Source: Plasmopara viticola (Eukaryota; Oomycota; Peronosporomycetes; Peronosporales; Peronosporaceae). Taken from it: a DNA stretch of 45,244 bases. Under the pieces are notes generated by a model that saw nothing but the letters and a program-made list of their open reading frames with translations, made no database searches and was not told the origin of the DNA. The translations under genes were made by a program, and so were the position numbers. The DNA is taken from contig MBPM02000259.1 in the NCBI GenBank assembly GCA_001695595.3, forward strand, positions 1 through 45,244, given 5' to 3'. This document shows positions 11,601 through 23,023 of the stretch, in pieces (position 1 is the first letter of the stretch; each line of letters starts with the position of its first letter).

Positions 11601-12829
11601 GCATGTGCTTGCTCAGCAAGCTAGATTTGACGTATCCGAGGCCGTAAGAGACTCGATGCTTCAAATGGAGCAGTATTCGCCAACTTACGCTTGAAATGCG
11701 TGTCTGCATGGCCAAGAAGATGGACTAGACGTATCTGAGGCCGTAGGAAGAATCGGCGCTCCAAACGGAGCAGAACTCGCAAAGTTACGGTTGGAACGCG
11801 TATGTGCTTGTTCAGCAAGCTAGATTTGACGTATCCGAGGCCGTAGGAAGACTTGACGCTTTAAATGGAGCAGAACTCGCTAATTTACGCTTGAAATGCG
11901 TATCGGCATGGCCAACAAGATAGACTGGACGTATCTGAGGCCGTAGGAAAAAACGGCGCTTCAAACGGAGCAGAACTCGCAAAGTTACGGTTGGAACGCG
12001 TATGTGCTTGTTCAGCAAGCTAGATTTGACGTATCCGAGGCCGTAGGAAGACTTGACGCTTTAAATGGAGCAGAACTCGCTAATTTACGCTTGAAATGCG
12101 TATCGGCATGGCCAACAAGATAGACTGGACGTATCTGAGGCCGTAGGAAAAAACGGCGCTTCAAACGGAGCAGAACTCGCTAAGTTACGGTTGGAACGCG
12201 TATGTGCTTGCTCAGCAAGCTAGATTTGACGTATCTGAGCCGTAGGAAGAATCGGCGCTTCTATTGGATCAGCAATCGCTAAGTTCTACTTGAAACGCGT
12301 GGCTGCATGTCCAGGAAGCTGTATTGGGCGTATCTGAGGCTGTAGAAAGAATCGGCGCTTCGAATGTGAAAGAACTTGCTTAATCACGCTTGGAACGCGT
12401 GTCTGCATGTCCTGGAAGCTAGATTTGACGGATCTGAGGCCGTAGAAAGAATCGACGCTTCAAATGGAGCAGAACACGCTAAGTTTCGCTTGGAAGGCGT
12501 GTCGGCATTTCCTGGAGGCTAGGTTGAACGTATCTGAGGCCGTAGGAAGAATCGACGCTTCAAATGGAGCAGAACACGCTCAGTTTCGCTCGGAACGCGT
12601 GTCTGCATGTCCTGGAGGCTAGGTTGAACGTATCTGAGGCCGTAGGAAGAATCGGCGCTCCAAACGGAGCAGAACTTGCTAAGTTACGGTTGGAACGCGT
12701 ATGTGCTTGCTCAGCAAGCTAGATTTGACGTATCCGAGGCCGTAAGAAAACTCGATGCTTCAAATGGAGCAGTATTCGCCAACTTACGCTTGAAATGCGT
12801 GTCTGCATGGCCAAGAAGATGGACTAGAC
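8139..12829. repeat. S1 nine-monomer HOR (898 bp), five units
   Basis: Unit boundaries are 8139, 9037, 9935, 10833 and 11731: four units of exactly 898 bp and a fifth of 1099 bp. In the 9037 unit the monomers start at 9037, 9137, 9237, 9337, 9436, 9536, 9636, 9736 and 9836. Seven are 100 bp and two are 99 bp, from single-base deletions in GAGCCGTAGG and GTAAGAGACTC. Units differ at very few bases that I can see, for example GGCATTTCC against GGCATGTCC at about 10510 and GTATCGGAGCC against GTATCTGAGCC at about 11137. This is the most homogeneous part of S1 and implies recent amplification by unequal exchange. Confidence 0.93.
11731..12829. repeat. Fifth 9-mer unit with a two-monomer expansion
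   Basis: The last unit of the 898-bp HOR carries two extra monomers: the pair at 11831 (GTATCCGAGG...) and 11931 (GTATCTGAGG...GGAAAAAACGG) is repeated from 12031. The extra copy keeps the CGCAAAG variant at about 11977, while the second has CGCTAAG. The GTAAGAAAACTC monomer at 12730 is a full 100 bp here but 99 bp in the other units. So 898 + 200 + 1 gives the observed 1099 bp. Confidence 0.88.
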
Positions 12830-14229
12830 GTATCTGAGGCCGTAGGAAGAATCGGCGCTTCAAACGGAGCAGAACTCGCAAAGTTAAGGTTGGAACCCGT
12901 GTGTGCTTGTTCAGCAAGCAAGAATTGACGTATCGGATGCCGTAGAAAGAATCGACGCTTCAAATGGAGCTGAACACGCTCAGTTTCGCTCGGAACGCGT
13001 GTCCGCATGTCCTGGAGGCTAGGTTGAACGTATCGAAGGCCGTAGGAAGAATCGGCGCTCCAAACGGAGCAGAACTCGCTAAGTTACGGTTGGAACGCGT
13101 ATGTGCTTGTTCAGCAAGCTAGATTTGACGTATCGGAGGCCGTAGGAAGACTCGACGCTTCAAATGGTGCAGTATTCGCTAATTTTCGCTTGGAACGCGT
13201 GACTGCATGGCAAAGAAGATGGACTGGACGTATCTAAGGTCGGAGGAAGAATCGGCGCTCCAAACGGAGCAGAACTCGCTAAGTTACAGTTGGAACGCGT
13301 ATGTGCTTGTTCAGCAAGCTAGATTTGACGTATCCGAGGCCGTAAGAAAACTCGATGCTTCAAATGGAGCAGTATTCGCCAACTTATTCTTGAAATGCGT
13401 GTCTGCATGGCCAAGAAGATGGACTAGACGTATCTGAGGCCGTAGGAAGAATCGGCGCTTCAAACGGAGCAGAACTCGCAAAGTTAAGGTTATAACCCGT
13501 ATGTGCTTGTTCAGCAAGCAAGAATTGACGTATCGGATGCCGTAGAAAGAATCGACGCTTCAAATGGAGCTGAACACGCTCAGTTTCGCTCGGAACGCGT
13601 GTCCGCATGTCCTGGAGGCTAGGTTGAACGTATCGAAGGCCGTAGGAAGAATCGGCGCTCCAAACGGAGCAGAACTCGCTAAGTTACGGTTGGAACGCGT
13701 ATGTGCTTGCTCAGCAAGCTAGATTTGACGTATCGGAGGCCGTAGGAAGACTCGACGCTTCAAATGGTGCAGTATTCGCTAATTTTCGCTTGGAACGCGT
13801 GACTGCATGGCAAAGAAGATGGACTGGACGTATCTAAGGTCGGAGGAAGAATCGGCGCTCCAAACGGAGCAGAACTCGCTAAGTTACAGTTGGAACGCGT
13901 ATGTGCTTGCTCAGCAAGCTAGATTTGACGTATCCGAGGCCGTAAGAAGACTCGATGCTTCAAATGGAGCAGTATTCGCCAATTTACGCTTGAAATGCGT
14001 GTCTGCATGGCAAAGAAGATGGACTGGACGTATCTAAGGTCGGAGGAAGAATCGGCGCTCCAAACGGAGCAGAACTCGCTAAGTTACAGTTGGAACGCGT
14101 ATGTGCTTGCTCAGCAAGCTAGATTTGACGTATCCGAGGCCGTAAGAAGACTCGATGCTTCAAATGGAGCAGTATTCGCCAATTTACGCTTGAAATGCGT
14201 GTCTGCATGGCCAAGAAGATGGACTGGAC
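12830..14229. repeat. S1 hexamer duplication (600 bp x2) plus a dimer
   Basis: Hexamers at 12830-13429 and 13430-14029 share the order GGAACCCGT-type (GTTATAACCCGT in the second copy), GGATGCC, CGAAGG, CGGAGG, CTAAGGTCGG, CCGAGG-GTAAGAA. The last two monomer types are then repeated once more at 14030-14229. Small differences separate the copies, such as TTATTCTTG at about 13384 for TTACGCTTG at 13984. Confidence 0.87.
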
Positions 14230-16428
14230 GTTTCTGAGGCCGTAGGAAGAATCGGAGCTTCAAACGGAGCAGAACTCGCAAAGTTACGGTTGGAACGCGT
14301 ATGTGCTTGTTCAGCAAGCTAGATTTGACGTATCGGAGGCCGTAGAAAGAATCGACGCTTCAAATGGAGCAGAACACGCTCAGTTTCGCTCGGAACGCGT
14401 GTCTGCATGTCCTGGAGGCTAGGTTGAACGTATCTGAGGCCGTAGGAAGAATTGGCGCTCCAAACGCAGCAGAACTCGCTAAGTTACAGTTGGAACGCGT
14501 ATGTGCTTGCTCAGCAAGCTAGATTTGACGTATCGGAGGCCGTAGGAAGACTCGAAGCTTCAAATGGTGCAGTATTCGCTAATTTTCGCTTGGAACGCGT
14601 GACTGCATGGCAAAGAAGATGGACTGGACGTATCTAAGGTCGGAGGAAGAATCGGCGCTCCAAACGGAGCAGAACTCGCAAAGTTACGGTTGGAACGCGT
14701 ATGTGCTTGTTCAGCAAGCTAGATTTGACGTATCCGAGGCCGTAGGAAGACTTGATGCTTTAAATGGAGCAGAACTCGCTAATTTACGCTTGAAATGCGT
14801 ATCGGCATGGCCAACAAGATAGACTGGACGTATCTGAGGCCGTAGAAAAAAACGGCGCTTCAAACGGAGCAGAACTCGCTAAGTTACGGTTGGAACGCGT
14901 ATGTGCTTGCTCAAGAAACTAGATTTGACGTATCTGAGCCGTAGGAAGAAACGGCGCTTCTATTGGATCAGCAATCGCTAAGTTCTACTTGAAACGCGTG
15001 GCTGCATGTCCAGGAAGCTGTATTGGGCGTATCTGAGGCTGTAGAAAGAATCGGCCATTCAAATGTGAAAGAACTTGCTTAATCACGCTTGGAACGCGTG
15101 TCTGCATGTCCTGGAAGCTAGATTTGACGGATCTGAGGCCGTAGAAAGAATCGACGCTTCAAATGGAGCAGAACACGCTCAGTTTCGCTCGGAACGCGTG
15201 TCTGCATGTCCTGGAGGCTAGGTTGAACGTATCTGAGGCCGTAGGAAGAATCGGCGCTCCAAACGGAGCAGAACTCGCTAAGTTACGGTTGGAACGCGTA
15301 TGTGCTTGCTCAGCAAGCTAGATTTGACGTATCCGAGGCCGTAAGAAAACTCGATGCTTCAAATGGAGCAGTATTCGCCAACTTACGCTTGAAATGCGTG
15401 TCTGCATGGCCAAGAAGATGGACTAGACGTATCTGAGGCCGTAGGAAGAATCGGCGCTTCAAACGGAGCAGAACTCGCAAAGTTAAGGTTGGAACCCGTA
15501 TGTGCTTGTTCAGCAAGCAAGAATTGACGTATCGGATGCCGTAGAAAGAATCGACGCTTCAAATGGAGCTGAACACGCTCAGTTTCGCTCGGAACGCGTG
15601 TCCGCATGTCCTGGAGGCTAGGTTGAACGTATCGAAGGCCGTAGGAAGAATCGGCGCTCCAAACGGAGCAGAACTCGCTAAGTTACGGTTGGAACGCGTA
15701 TGTGCTTGCTCAGCAAGCTAGATTTGACGTATCGGAGGCCGTAGGAAGACTCGACGCTTCAAATGGTGCAGTATTATCTAATTTTCGCTTGGAACGCGTG
15801 ACTGCATGGCAAAGAAGATGGACTGGACGTATCTAAGGTCGGAGGAAGAATCGGCGCTCCAAACGGAGCAGAACTCGCTAAGTTACAGTTGGAACGCGTA
15901 TGTGCTTGCTCAGCAAGCTAGATTTGACGTATCCGAGGCCGGAAGAAGACTCGATGCTTCAAATGGAGCAGTATTCGCCAATTTACGCTTGAAATGCGTG
16001 TCTGCATGGCCAAGAAGATGGACTGGACGTTTCTGAGGCCGTAGGAAGAATCGGCGCTTCAAACGGAGCAGAACTCGCAAAGTTACGGTTGGAACGCGTA
16101 TGTGCTTGTTCAGCAAGCTAGATTTGACGTATCGGAGGCCGTAGAAAGAATCGACGCTTCAAATGGAGCAGAACACGCTCAGTTTCGCTCGGAACGCGTG
16201 TCTGCATGTCCTGGAGGCTAGGTTGAACGTATCTGAGGCCGTAGGAAGAATTGGCGCTCCAAACGCAGCAGAACTCGCTAAGTTACAGTTGGAACGCGTA
16301 TGTGCTTGCTCAGCAAGCTAGATTTGACGTATCCGAGGCCGAAAGAAGACTCGATGCTTCAAATGGAGCAGTATTCGCCAATTTACGCTTGAAATGCGTG
16401 TCTGCATGGCCAAGAAGATGGACTGGAC
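14130..16428. repeat. S1 23-monomer block, copy 1
   Basis: This 2299-bp block matches 17129-19427 at a constant offset of 2999 bp. Shared markers include TTCTGAGG at 14231 and 17230, the ATTGGCGCTCCAAACGC monomer at 14430 and 17429, GACTCGAAGC at about 14550 and 17549, and GTAGAAAAAAACGG at about 14841 and 17840. A few changes separate the copies, such as CTTGATGC at 14751 for CTTGACGC at 17750. Confidence 0.88.
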
Positions 16429-17528
16429 GTATCTAAGGCCGTAGGAATAATCGGCACTTCAACCGGAGCAGAACTTGCTAAGTTACAGTTGGAACGCGTA
16501 TGTGCTTGCTCAGCAAGCTAGATTTGACGTATCCGAGGCCGTAAGAAGACTCGATGCTTCAAATGGAGCAGTATTCGCCAATTTACGCTTGAAATGCGTG
16601 TCTGCATGGCCAAGAAGATGGACTGGACGTTTCTGAGGCCGTAGGAAGAATCGGCGCTTCAAACGGAGCAGAACTCGCAAAGTTACGGTTGGAACGCGTA
16701 TGTGCTTGTTCAGCAAGCTAGATTTGACGTATCGGAGGCCGTAGAAAGAATCGACGCTTCAAATGGAGCAGAACACGCTCAGTTTCGCTCGGAACGCGTG
16801 TCTGCATGTCCTGGAGGCTAGGTTGAACGTATCTGAGGCCGTAGGAAGAATTGGCGCTCCAAACGCAGCAGAACTCGCTAAGTTACAGTTGGAACGCGTA
16901 TGTGCTTGCTCAGCAAGCTAGATTTGACGTATCCGAGGCCGAAAGAAGACTCGATGCTTCAAATGGAGCAGTATTCGCCAATTTACGCTTGAAATGCGTG
17001 TCTGCATGGCCAAGAAGATGGACTGGACGTATCTAAGGCCGTAGGAATAATCGGCACTTCAACCGGAGCAGAACTTGCTAAGTTACAGTTGGAACGCGTA
17101 TGTGCTTGCTCAGCAAGCTAGATTTGACGTATCCGAGGCCGTAAGAAGACTCGATGCTTCAAATGGAGCAGTATTCGCCAATTTACGCTTGAAATGCGTG
17201 TCTGCATGGCCAAGAAGATGGACTGGACGTTTCTGAGGCCGTAGGAAGAATCGGAGCTTCAAACGGAGCAGAACTCGCAAAGTTACGGTTGGAACGCGTA
17301 TGTGCTTGTTCAGCAAGCTAGATTTGACGTATCGGAGGCCGTAGAAAGAATCGACGCTTCAAATGGAGCAGAACACGCTCAGTTTCGCTCGGAACGCGTG
17401 TCTGCATGTCCTGGAGGCTAGGTTGAACGTATCTGAGGCCGTAGGAAGAATTGGCGCTCCAAACGCAGCAGAACTCGCTAAGTTACAGTTGGAACGCGTA
17501 TGTGCTTGCTCAGCAAGCTAGATTTGAC
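15929..17528. repeat. Nested S1 hexamer repeat (600 bp, 2.7 copies)
   Basis: Units begin at 15929, 16529 and 17129, the last with only its first four monomers in the same order. The monomer order is CCGAGG, TTCTGAGG, CGGAGG, ATTGGCGC, CCGAGGCCGAAAG, CTAAGG-GGAATAATC. This local amplification sits inside and just after copy 1 of the 23-monomer block and produces the 2999-bp spacing (23 + 7 monomers). Confidence 0.85.
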
Positions 17529-19427
17529 GTATCGGAGGCCGTAGGAAGACTCGAAGCTTCAAATGGTGCAGTATTCGCTAATTTTCGCTTGGAACGCGTG
17601 ACTGCATGGCAAAGAAGATGGACTGGACGTATCTAAGGTCGGAGGAAGAATCGGCGCTCCAAACGGAGCAGAACTCGCAAAGTTACGGTTGGAACGCGTA
17701 TGTGCTTGTTCAGCAAGCTAGATTTGACGTATCCGAGGCCGTAGGAAGACTTGACGCTTTAAATGGAGCAGAACTCGCTAATTTACGCTTGAAATGCGTA
17801 TCGGCATGGCCAACAAGATAGACTGGACGTATCTGAGGCCGTAGAAAAAAACGGCGCTTCAAACGGAGCAGAACTCGCTAAGTTACGGTTGGAACGCGTA
17901 TGTGCTTGCTCAAGAAACTAGATTTGACGTATCTGAGCCGTAGGAAGAAACGGCGCTTCTATTGGATCAGCAATCGCTAAGTTCTACTTGAAACGCGTGG
18001 CTGCATGTCCAGGAAGCTGTATTGGGCGTATCTGAGGCTGTAGAAAGAATCGGCCATTCAAATGTGAAAGAACTTGCTTAATCACGCTTGGAACGCGTGT
18101 CTGCATGTCCTGGAAGCTAGATTTGACGGATCTGAGGCCGTAGAAAGAATCGACGCTTCAAATGGAGCAGAACACGCTCAGTTTCGCTCGGAACGCGTGT
18201 CTGCATGTCCTGGAGGCTAGGTTGAACGTATCTGAGGCCGTAGGAAGAATCGGCGCTCCAAACGGAGCAGAACTCGCTAAGTTACGGTTGGAACGCGTAT
18301 GTGCTTGCTCAGCAAGCTAGATTTGACGTATCCGAGGCCGTAAGAAAACTCGATGCTTCAAATGGAGCAGTATTCGCCAACTTACGCTTGAAATGCGTGT
18401 CTGCATGGCCAAGAAGATGGACTAGACGTATCTGAGGCCGTAGGAAGAATCGGCGCTTCAAACGGAGCAGAACTCGCAAAGTTAAGGTTGGAACCCGTAT
18501 GTGCTTGTTCAGCAAGCAAGAATTGACGTATCGGATGCCGTAGAAAGAATCGACGCTTCAAATGGAGCTGAACACGCTCAGTTTCGCTCGGAACGCGTGT
18601 CCGCATGTCCTGGAGGCTAGGTTGAACGTATCGAAGGCCGTAGGAAGAATCGGCGCTCCAAACGGAGCAGAACTCGCTAAGTTACGGTTGGAACGCGTAT
18701 GTGCTTGCTCAGCAAGCTAGATTTGACGTATCGGAGGCCGTAGGAAGACTCGACGCTTCAAATGGTGCAGTATTCGCTAATTTTCGCTTGGAACGCGTGA
18801 CTGCATGGCAAAGAAGATGGACCGGACGTATCTAAGGTCGGAGGAAGAATCGGCGCTCCAAACGGAGCAGAACTCGCTAAGTTACAGTTGGAACGCGTAT
18901 GTGCTTGCTCAGCAAGCTAGATTTGACGTATCCGAGGCCGTAAGAAGACTCGATGCTTCAAATGGAGCAGTATTCGCCAATTTACGCTTGAAATGCGTGT
19001 CTGCATGGCCAAGAAGATGGACTGGACGTTTCTGAGGCCGTAGGAAGAATCGGCGCTTCAAACGGAGCAGAACTCGCAAAGTTACGGTTGGAACGCGTAT
19101 GTGCTTGTTCAGCAAGCTAGATTTGACGTATCGGAGGCCGTAGAAAGAATCGACGCTTCAAATGGAGCAGAACACGCTCAGTTTCGCTCGGAACGCGTGT
19201 CTGCATGTCCTGGAGGCTAGGTTGAACGTATCTGAGGCCGTAGGAAGAATTGGCGCTCCAAACGCAGCAGAACTCGCTAAGTTACAGTTGGAACGCGTAT
19301 GTGCTTGCTCAGCAAGCTAGATTTGACGTATCCGAGGCCGAAAGAAGACTCGATGCTTCAAATGGAGCAGTATTCGCCAATTTACGCTTGAAATGCGTGT
19401 CTGCATGGCCAAGAAGATGGACTGGAC
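17129..19427. repeat. S1 23-monomer block, copy 2
   Basis: Second full copy of the 2299-bp block; see 14130-16428. It ends at 19427, after which this copy continues with a GTAGGAAAAATCGG monomer rather than the GGAATAATC monomer that follows copy 1. Individual differences include GGACCGGACG at about 18818 for GGACTGGACG. Confidence 0.88.
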
Positions 19428-19927
19428 GTATCTGAGGCCGTAGGAAAAATCGGCGCTTCAAACGGAGCAGAACTCGCTAAGTTACGGTTGGAACGCGTAT
19501 GTGCTTGCTCAGCAAGCTAGATTTGACGTATCCGAGGCCGTAAGAAAACTCGATGCTTCAAATGGAGCAGTATTCGCTAATTTACGCTTGAAACGCGTGT
19601 CTGCATGGCCAAGAAGATGAGCTGGACGTATCTAAGGCCGTAGGAATAATCGGCACTTCAACCGGAGCAGAAGTTGCTAAGTTACGGTTGGAACGCGTAT
19701 GTGCTTGTTCAGCAAGCTAGATTTGACGTATCCGAGGTCGTAGGAAGACTCGACGCTTTGAATGGAGTAGTATTCGTTAATTTACGCTTGAAACGCGTGT
19801 CTGCATGGCCAAGAAGATGGACTGGACGTATCTAAGGTCGTAGGAAGAATTGGCGCTCCAAACGGAGCAGAACTCGCTAAGTTACAGTTGGAACGCGTAT
19901 GTGCTTGCTCAGCAAGCTAGATTTGAC
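19428..19927. repeat. S1 five-monomer linker, recurring near 24921
   Basis: The linker between the second and third 23-mer-type blocks. Its first three monomers match 24921-25220 at an offset of 5493 bp, including GATGAGCTGGACG (about 19616 and 25109) and GAGCAGAAGTTGC. Its fourth monomer (GAGGTCGTAGG...GAATGGAGTAG, from 19728) matches 25421 instead, so two monomers have been gained or lost between the copies. Confidence 0.75.
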
Positions 19928-21625
19928 GTATCCGAGGCCGTAAGAGACTCGATGCTTCAAATGGAGCAGTATTCGCCAATTTACGCTTGAAATGCGTGTC
20001 TGCATGGCCAAGAAGATGGACTGGACGTTTCTGAGGCCGTAGGAAGAATCGGCGCTTCAAACGGAGCAGAACTCGCAAAGTTACGGTTGGAACGCGTATG
20101 TGCTTGTTCAGCAAGCTAGATTTGACGTATCGGAGGCCGTAGAAAGAATCGACGCTTCAAATGGAGCAGAACACGCTCAGTTTCGCTCGGAACGCGTGTC
20201 TGCATGTCCTGGAGGCTAGGTTGAACGTATCTGAGGCCGTAGGAAGAATCGGCGCTCCAAACGGAGCAGAACTCGCTAATTTACGGTTGGAACGCGTACG
20301 TGCTTGCTCAGCAAGCTAGATTTGACGTATCGGAGGCCGTAGGAAGACTCGAAGCTTCAAATGGTGCAGTATTCGCTAATTTTCGCTTGGAACGCGTGAC
20401 TGCATGGCAAAGAAGATGGACTGGACGTATTTAAGGTCGGAGGAAGAATCGGCGCTCCAAACGGAGCAGAACTCGCAAAGTTACGGTTGGAACGCGTATG
20501 TGCTTGTTCAGCAAGCTAGATTTGACGTATCCGAGGCCGTAGGAAGACTTGACGCTTTAAATGGAGCAGAACTCGCTAATTTACGCTTGAAATGCGTATC
20601 GGCATGGCCAACAAGATAGACTGGACGTATCTGAGGCCGTAGGAAAAAACGGCGCTTCAAACGGAGCAGAACTCGCTAAGTTACGGTTGGAACGCGTATG
20701 TGCTTGCTCACGAAACTAGATTTGACGTATCTGAGCCGTAGGAAGAATCGGCGCTTCTATTGGATCAGCAATCGCTAAGTTCTACTTGAAACGCGTGGCT
20801 GCGTGTCCAGGAAGCTGTATTGGGCGTATCTGAGGCTGTAGAAAGAATCGGCGCTTCAAATGTGAAAGAACTTGCTTAATCACGCTTGGAACGCGTGTCT
20901 GCATGTCCTGGAAGCTAGATTTGACGGATCTGAGGCCGTAGAAAGAATCGACGCTTCAAATGGAGCAGAACACGCTCAGTTTCGCTCGGAACGCGTGTCT
21001 GCATGTCCTGGAGGCTAGGTTGAACGTATCTGAGGCCGTAGGAAGAATCGGCGCTCCAAACGGAGCAGAACTCGCTAAGTTACGGTTGGAACGCGTATGT
21101 GCTTGCTCAGCAAGCTAGATTTGACGTATCCGAGGCCGTAAGAAAACTCGATGCTTCAAATGGAGCAGTATTCGCCAACTTACGCTTGAAATGCGTGTCT
21201 GCATGGCCAAGAAGATGGACTAGACGTATCTGAGGCCGTAGGAAGAATCGGCGCTTCAAACGGAGCAGAACTCGCAAAGTTAAGGTTGGAACCCGTATGT
21301 GCTTGTTCAGCAAGCAAGAATTGACGTATCGGATGCCGTAGAAAGAATCGACGCTTCAAATGGAGCAGAACACGCTCAGTTTCGCTCGGAACGCGTGTCC
21401 GCATGTCCTGAAGGCTAGGTTGAACGTATCGAAGGCCGTAGGAAGAATCGGCGCTCCAAACGGAGCAGAACTCGCTAAGTTACGGTTGGAACGCGTATGT
21501 GCTTGCTCAGCAAGCTAGATTTGACGTATCGGAGGCCGTAGGAAGACTCGACGCTTCAAATGGTGCAGTATTCGCTAATTTTCGCTTGGAACGCGTGACT
21601 GCATGGCAAAGAAGATGGACTGGAC
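19928..21625. repeat. S1 23-monomer block, copy 3 (first 17 monomers)
   Basis: This matches 17129-18827 at an offset of about 2798 bp and stops after 17 monomers. A single-base loss in GTAAGAGACTC (about 19938) and CTCACGAAACTAG at about 20706 (CTCAAGAAACTAG in the other copies) separate it from the rest. Confidence 0.83.
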
Positions 21626-23023
21626 GTATCTAAGGTCGGAGGAAGAATCGGCGCTCCAAACGGAGCAGAACTCGCAAAGTTACGGTTGGAACGCGTATGT
21701 GCTTGTTCAGCAAGCTAGATTTGACGTATCCGAGGCCGTAGGAAGACTTGACGCTTTAAATGGAGCAGAACTCGCTAATTTACGCTTGAAATGCGTATCG
21801 GCATGGCCAACAAGATAGACTGGACGTATCTGAGGCCGTAGGAAAAAACGGCGCTTCAAACGGAGCAGAACTCGCTAAGTTACGGTTGGAACGCGTATGT
21901 GCTTGCTCAGCAAGCTAGATTTGACGTATCTGAGCGGTAGGAAGAATCGGCGCTTCTATTGGATCAGCAATCGCTAAGTTCTACTTGAAACGCGTGGCTG
22001 CATGTCTAGGAAGCTGTATTGGGCGTATCTGAGGCTGTAGAGAGAATCGGCCATTCAAATGTGAAAGAACTTGCTTAATCACGCTTCGAACGCGTGTCTG
22101 CATGTCCTGGAAGCTAGATTTGACGAATCTGAGGCCGTAGAAAGAATCGACGCTTCAAATGGAGCAGAACACGCTCAGTTTCGCTTGGAAGGCGTGTCGG
22201 CATTTCCTGGAGGCTAGGTTGAACGTATCGAAGGCCGTAGGAAGAATCGGCGCTCCAAACGGAGCAGAACTCGCTAAGTTACGGTTGGAACGCGTATGTG
22301 CTTGCTCAGCAAGCTAGATTTGACGTATGGGAGGCCGTAGGAAGACTTGACGCTTCAAATGGTGCAGTATTCGCTAATTTTCGCTTGGAACGCGTGACTG
22401 CATGGCAAAGAAGATGGACTGGACGTATCTAAGGTCGGAGGAAGAATCGGCGCTCCAAACGGAGCAGAACTCGCAAAGTTACGGTTGGAACGCGTATGTG
22501 CTTGTTCAGCAAGCTAGATTTGACGTATCCGAGGCCGTAGGAAGACTTGACGCTTTAAATGGAGCAGAACTCGCTAATTTACGCTTGAAATGCGTATCGG
22601 CATGGCCAACAAGATAGACTGGACGTATCTGAGGCCGTAGGAAAAAACGGCGCTTCAAACGGAGCAGAACTCGCTAAGTTACGGTTGGAACGCGTATGTG
22701 CTTGCTCAGCAAGCTAGATTTGACGTATCTGAGCGGTAGGAAGAATCGGCGCTTCTATTGGATCAGCAATCGCTAAGTTCTACTTGAAACGCGTGGCTGC
22801 ATGTCTAGGAAGCTGTATTGGGCGTATCTGAGGCTGTAGAGAGAATCGGCCATTCAAATGTGAAAGAACTTGCTTAATCACGCTTCGAACGCGTGTCTGC
22901 ATGTCCTGGAAGCTAGATTTGACGAATCTGAGGCCGTAGAAAAAATCGACGCTTCAAATGGAGCAGAACACGCTCAGTTTCGCTTGGATCGCGTGTCTGC
23001 ATGTCCTGGAGGCTAGGTTGAAC
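21626..23023. repeat. S1 octamer duplication (799 bp; second copy matches over six monomers)
   Basis: Copy 1 spans 21626-22424; copy 2 starts at 22425 and matches to about 23023. Private markers shared only by these two are GAGCGGTAGG (about 21932 and 22731), GCATGTCTAGG, GTAGAGAGAATCGGCC and CTTCGAACG. After six monomers copy 2 continues with different monomers (GTATCGGAGG at 23024), although the GTATGGGAGG monomer of copy 1 (22325) reappears at 23224. Confidence 0.85.
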
